From assembly GCA_030446945.1 (NCBI GenBank), contig JAUJMI010000260.1:1-5626 (forward strand): a DNA stretch of 5,626 nucleotides. Direction: 5' to 3'. Position 1 is the first letter of the stretch. Every line of letters begins with the position of its first letter. A program made the position numbers and the translations under genes. This DNA comes from Longimicrobium sp. (lineage in GTDB: Bacteria > Gemmatimonadota > Gemmatimonadetes > Longimicrobiales > Longimicrobiaceae). Under the pieces are notes generated by a model. It did not search any database. It saw only the letters and a program-made list of their open reading frames with translations, and was not told where the DNA came from. Below, piece by piece: positions 4,940 to 5,626 of the stretch.

Positions 4940-5626
4940 ATGCAGATACGTCCTGGCTCGGTTCCCCGGCAGTGGCTCCACGCCGCCGCCGTGCTGATGG
5001 CGAGCGCCACCCCCGCGGCCCTCGCGCTCGCGTGGGGGGAGACGCGCCCGCACCGAATCGCGCCGGCGGTGATCGCCGCGGCGCACGCGCTGCCCGTGCC
5101 CACGGTGCGCGCCGACGATGTCTTCCCGAAGCTCGCCCGCCGTCCGCTGGAGGGCGCGATGGCCGCCGTCCGCGCGGAGGTGAGGCGCGGCGCGTTTCCC
5201 GGCGCGGCGCTGGCGCTGGGGCGCGGCGGCCAGGCTGAGCTGGTGCAGGGCGTGGGCGCAACCGCCGGCGCGGGCGAAGACGTGGACGCCGAGCGCACCG
5301 TGTACGACCTGGCTTCCCTCACCAAGGTCGTCGCCACCACCACGGCGGCGATGCTCCTGTACCAGGACGGCCACCTGGAGCTGGACGCGCCCGTCTCGCG
5401 CTACCTCCCGGAGTTCGCGGGGGGCAGCAAGGATGCGGTCACGGTGCGCCACCTGCTGGCCCACACCGCCGGCCTCCCCGCGGGCGCCACTCCGCGCGGC
5501 GCCACGCCCCATGCGCGCCTCGCGTCGCTGATCCGCACCCCGCTGAAGCGGTCGCCCGGCGCCAAGGTGGAGTACTCGGACGTGGGGTTCGTGGTGCTCT
5601 TTGCCGCGCTGGAGCGCGCGGCGGGC
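4940..5626 (+). CDS. Serine hydrolase of the beta-lactamase/penicillin-binding class C-like family, exported, N-terminal part
   Basis: The first 229 codons of a gene cut by the window end. The catalytic SLTK tetrad (Ser126-Lys129, in VYDLASLTKV) gives the nucleophile and general base; HLLAHTAGLP (171-180) and EYSDVGFVVL (211-220) follow in the spacing expected for the class C beta-lactamase/esterase/DD-peptidase family, with YSD replacing YxN as is common in its esterase-like members. The third motif (KTG or HxG) would lie beyond the window. The N-terminus has an Arg at residue 4 and another at 10, then a hydrophobic stretch (about 11-31, WLHAAAVLMASATPAALALAW), so a signal peptide or membrane anchor is likely and the enzyme should act outside the cytoplasm. 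A spacer (32-70) precedes the catalytic domain, which opens with MAAVRAEVRRGAFPGAAL (74-91). The substrate cannot be told: peptidoglycan, beta-lactam or ester are all possible. It is 259 bp from the dioxygenase gene and probably separately transcribed. Confidence 0.88.
   Translation, partial: MQIRPGSVPRQWLHAAAVLMASATPAALALAWGETRPHRIAPAVIAAAHALPVPTVRADDVFPKLARRPLEGAMAAVRAEVRRGAFPGAALALGRGGQAELVQGVGATAGAGEDVDAERTVYDLASLTKVVATTTAAMLLYQDGHLELDAPVSRYLPEFAGGSKDAVTVRHLLAHTAGLPAGATPRGATPHARLASLIRTPLKRSPGAKVEYSDVGFVVLFAALERAAG

Noticed and set aside
1..5626. CRISPR array, tRNA, rRNA, transposase or phage genes
   Set aside because: No spaced direct repeats, tRNA-like cloverleaf, rRNA sequence or mobile-element protein was seen on either strand.

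Overview
The window is very GC-rich, and its reading frames favour G or C at the third codon position. Five genes are recognisable by family and a sixth is hypothetical. The protein repertoire suggests a high-GC soil-type bacterium. Gemmatimonadota (Longimicrobium-like) is my best guess from overall protein flavour, but nothing here proves the taxon.

Layout, left to right. Positions 1-304 hold no gene I can define; there are only weak coding signals at the left edge, including a PAS-like string on the minus strand. A small minus-strand hypothetical gene (305-604, 99 aa) has a good ribosome binding site. Upstream of it, also on the minus strand, is an aldo/keto reductase gene (727-1587). Its frame is broken and restored by two opposite one-base indels, so about 30 residues near the C-terminus are read out of frame. 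Its usual catalytic Asp is a His.

Across a 216-bp divergent region, the plus strand carries wrbA (1804-2400, FMN-dependent quinone reductase), a strong hairpin, a MarR-family regulator (2495-2947), a YceI-family lipocalin-like protein (3080-3640) and a two-domain VOC ring-cleaving dioxygenase of the MhqO type (3733-4680). After an inverted repeat and a gene-poor gap comes the N-terminal 229 codons of an exported serine hydrolase (4940 to the window end).

The central block reads as a quinone/electrophile stress locus. A MhqR-like MarR protein probably controls a quinone reductase, a ring-cleaving dioxygenase and an isoprenoid/quinone-binding YceI protein. In support, a perfect 14-bp palindrome AGTACTTAAGTACT lies just upstream of the yceI -10 box. 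Weaker versions lie upstream of wrbA (10/14 matches, same CTTAAG core) and over the marR -10 region (9/14). This resembles the Bacillus MhqR regulon in gene content (established knowledge), but the operator assignment is inference. The aldo/keto reductase could be a further carbonyl-detoxifying member, but nothing in its upstream sequence ties it to the same regulator.
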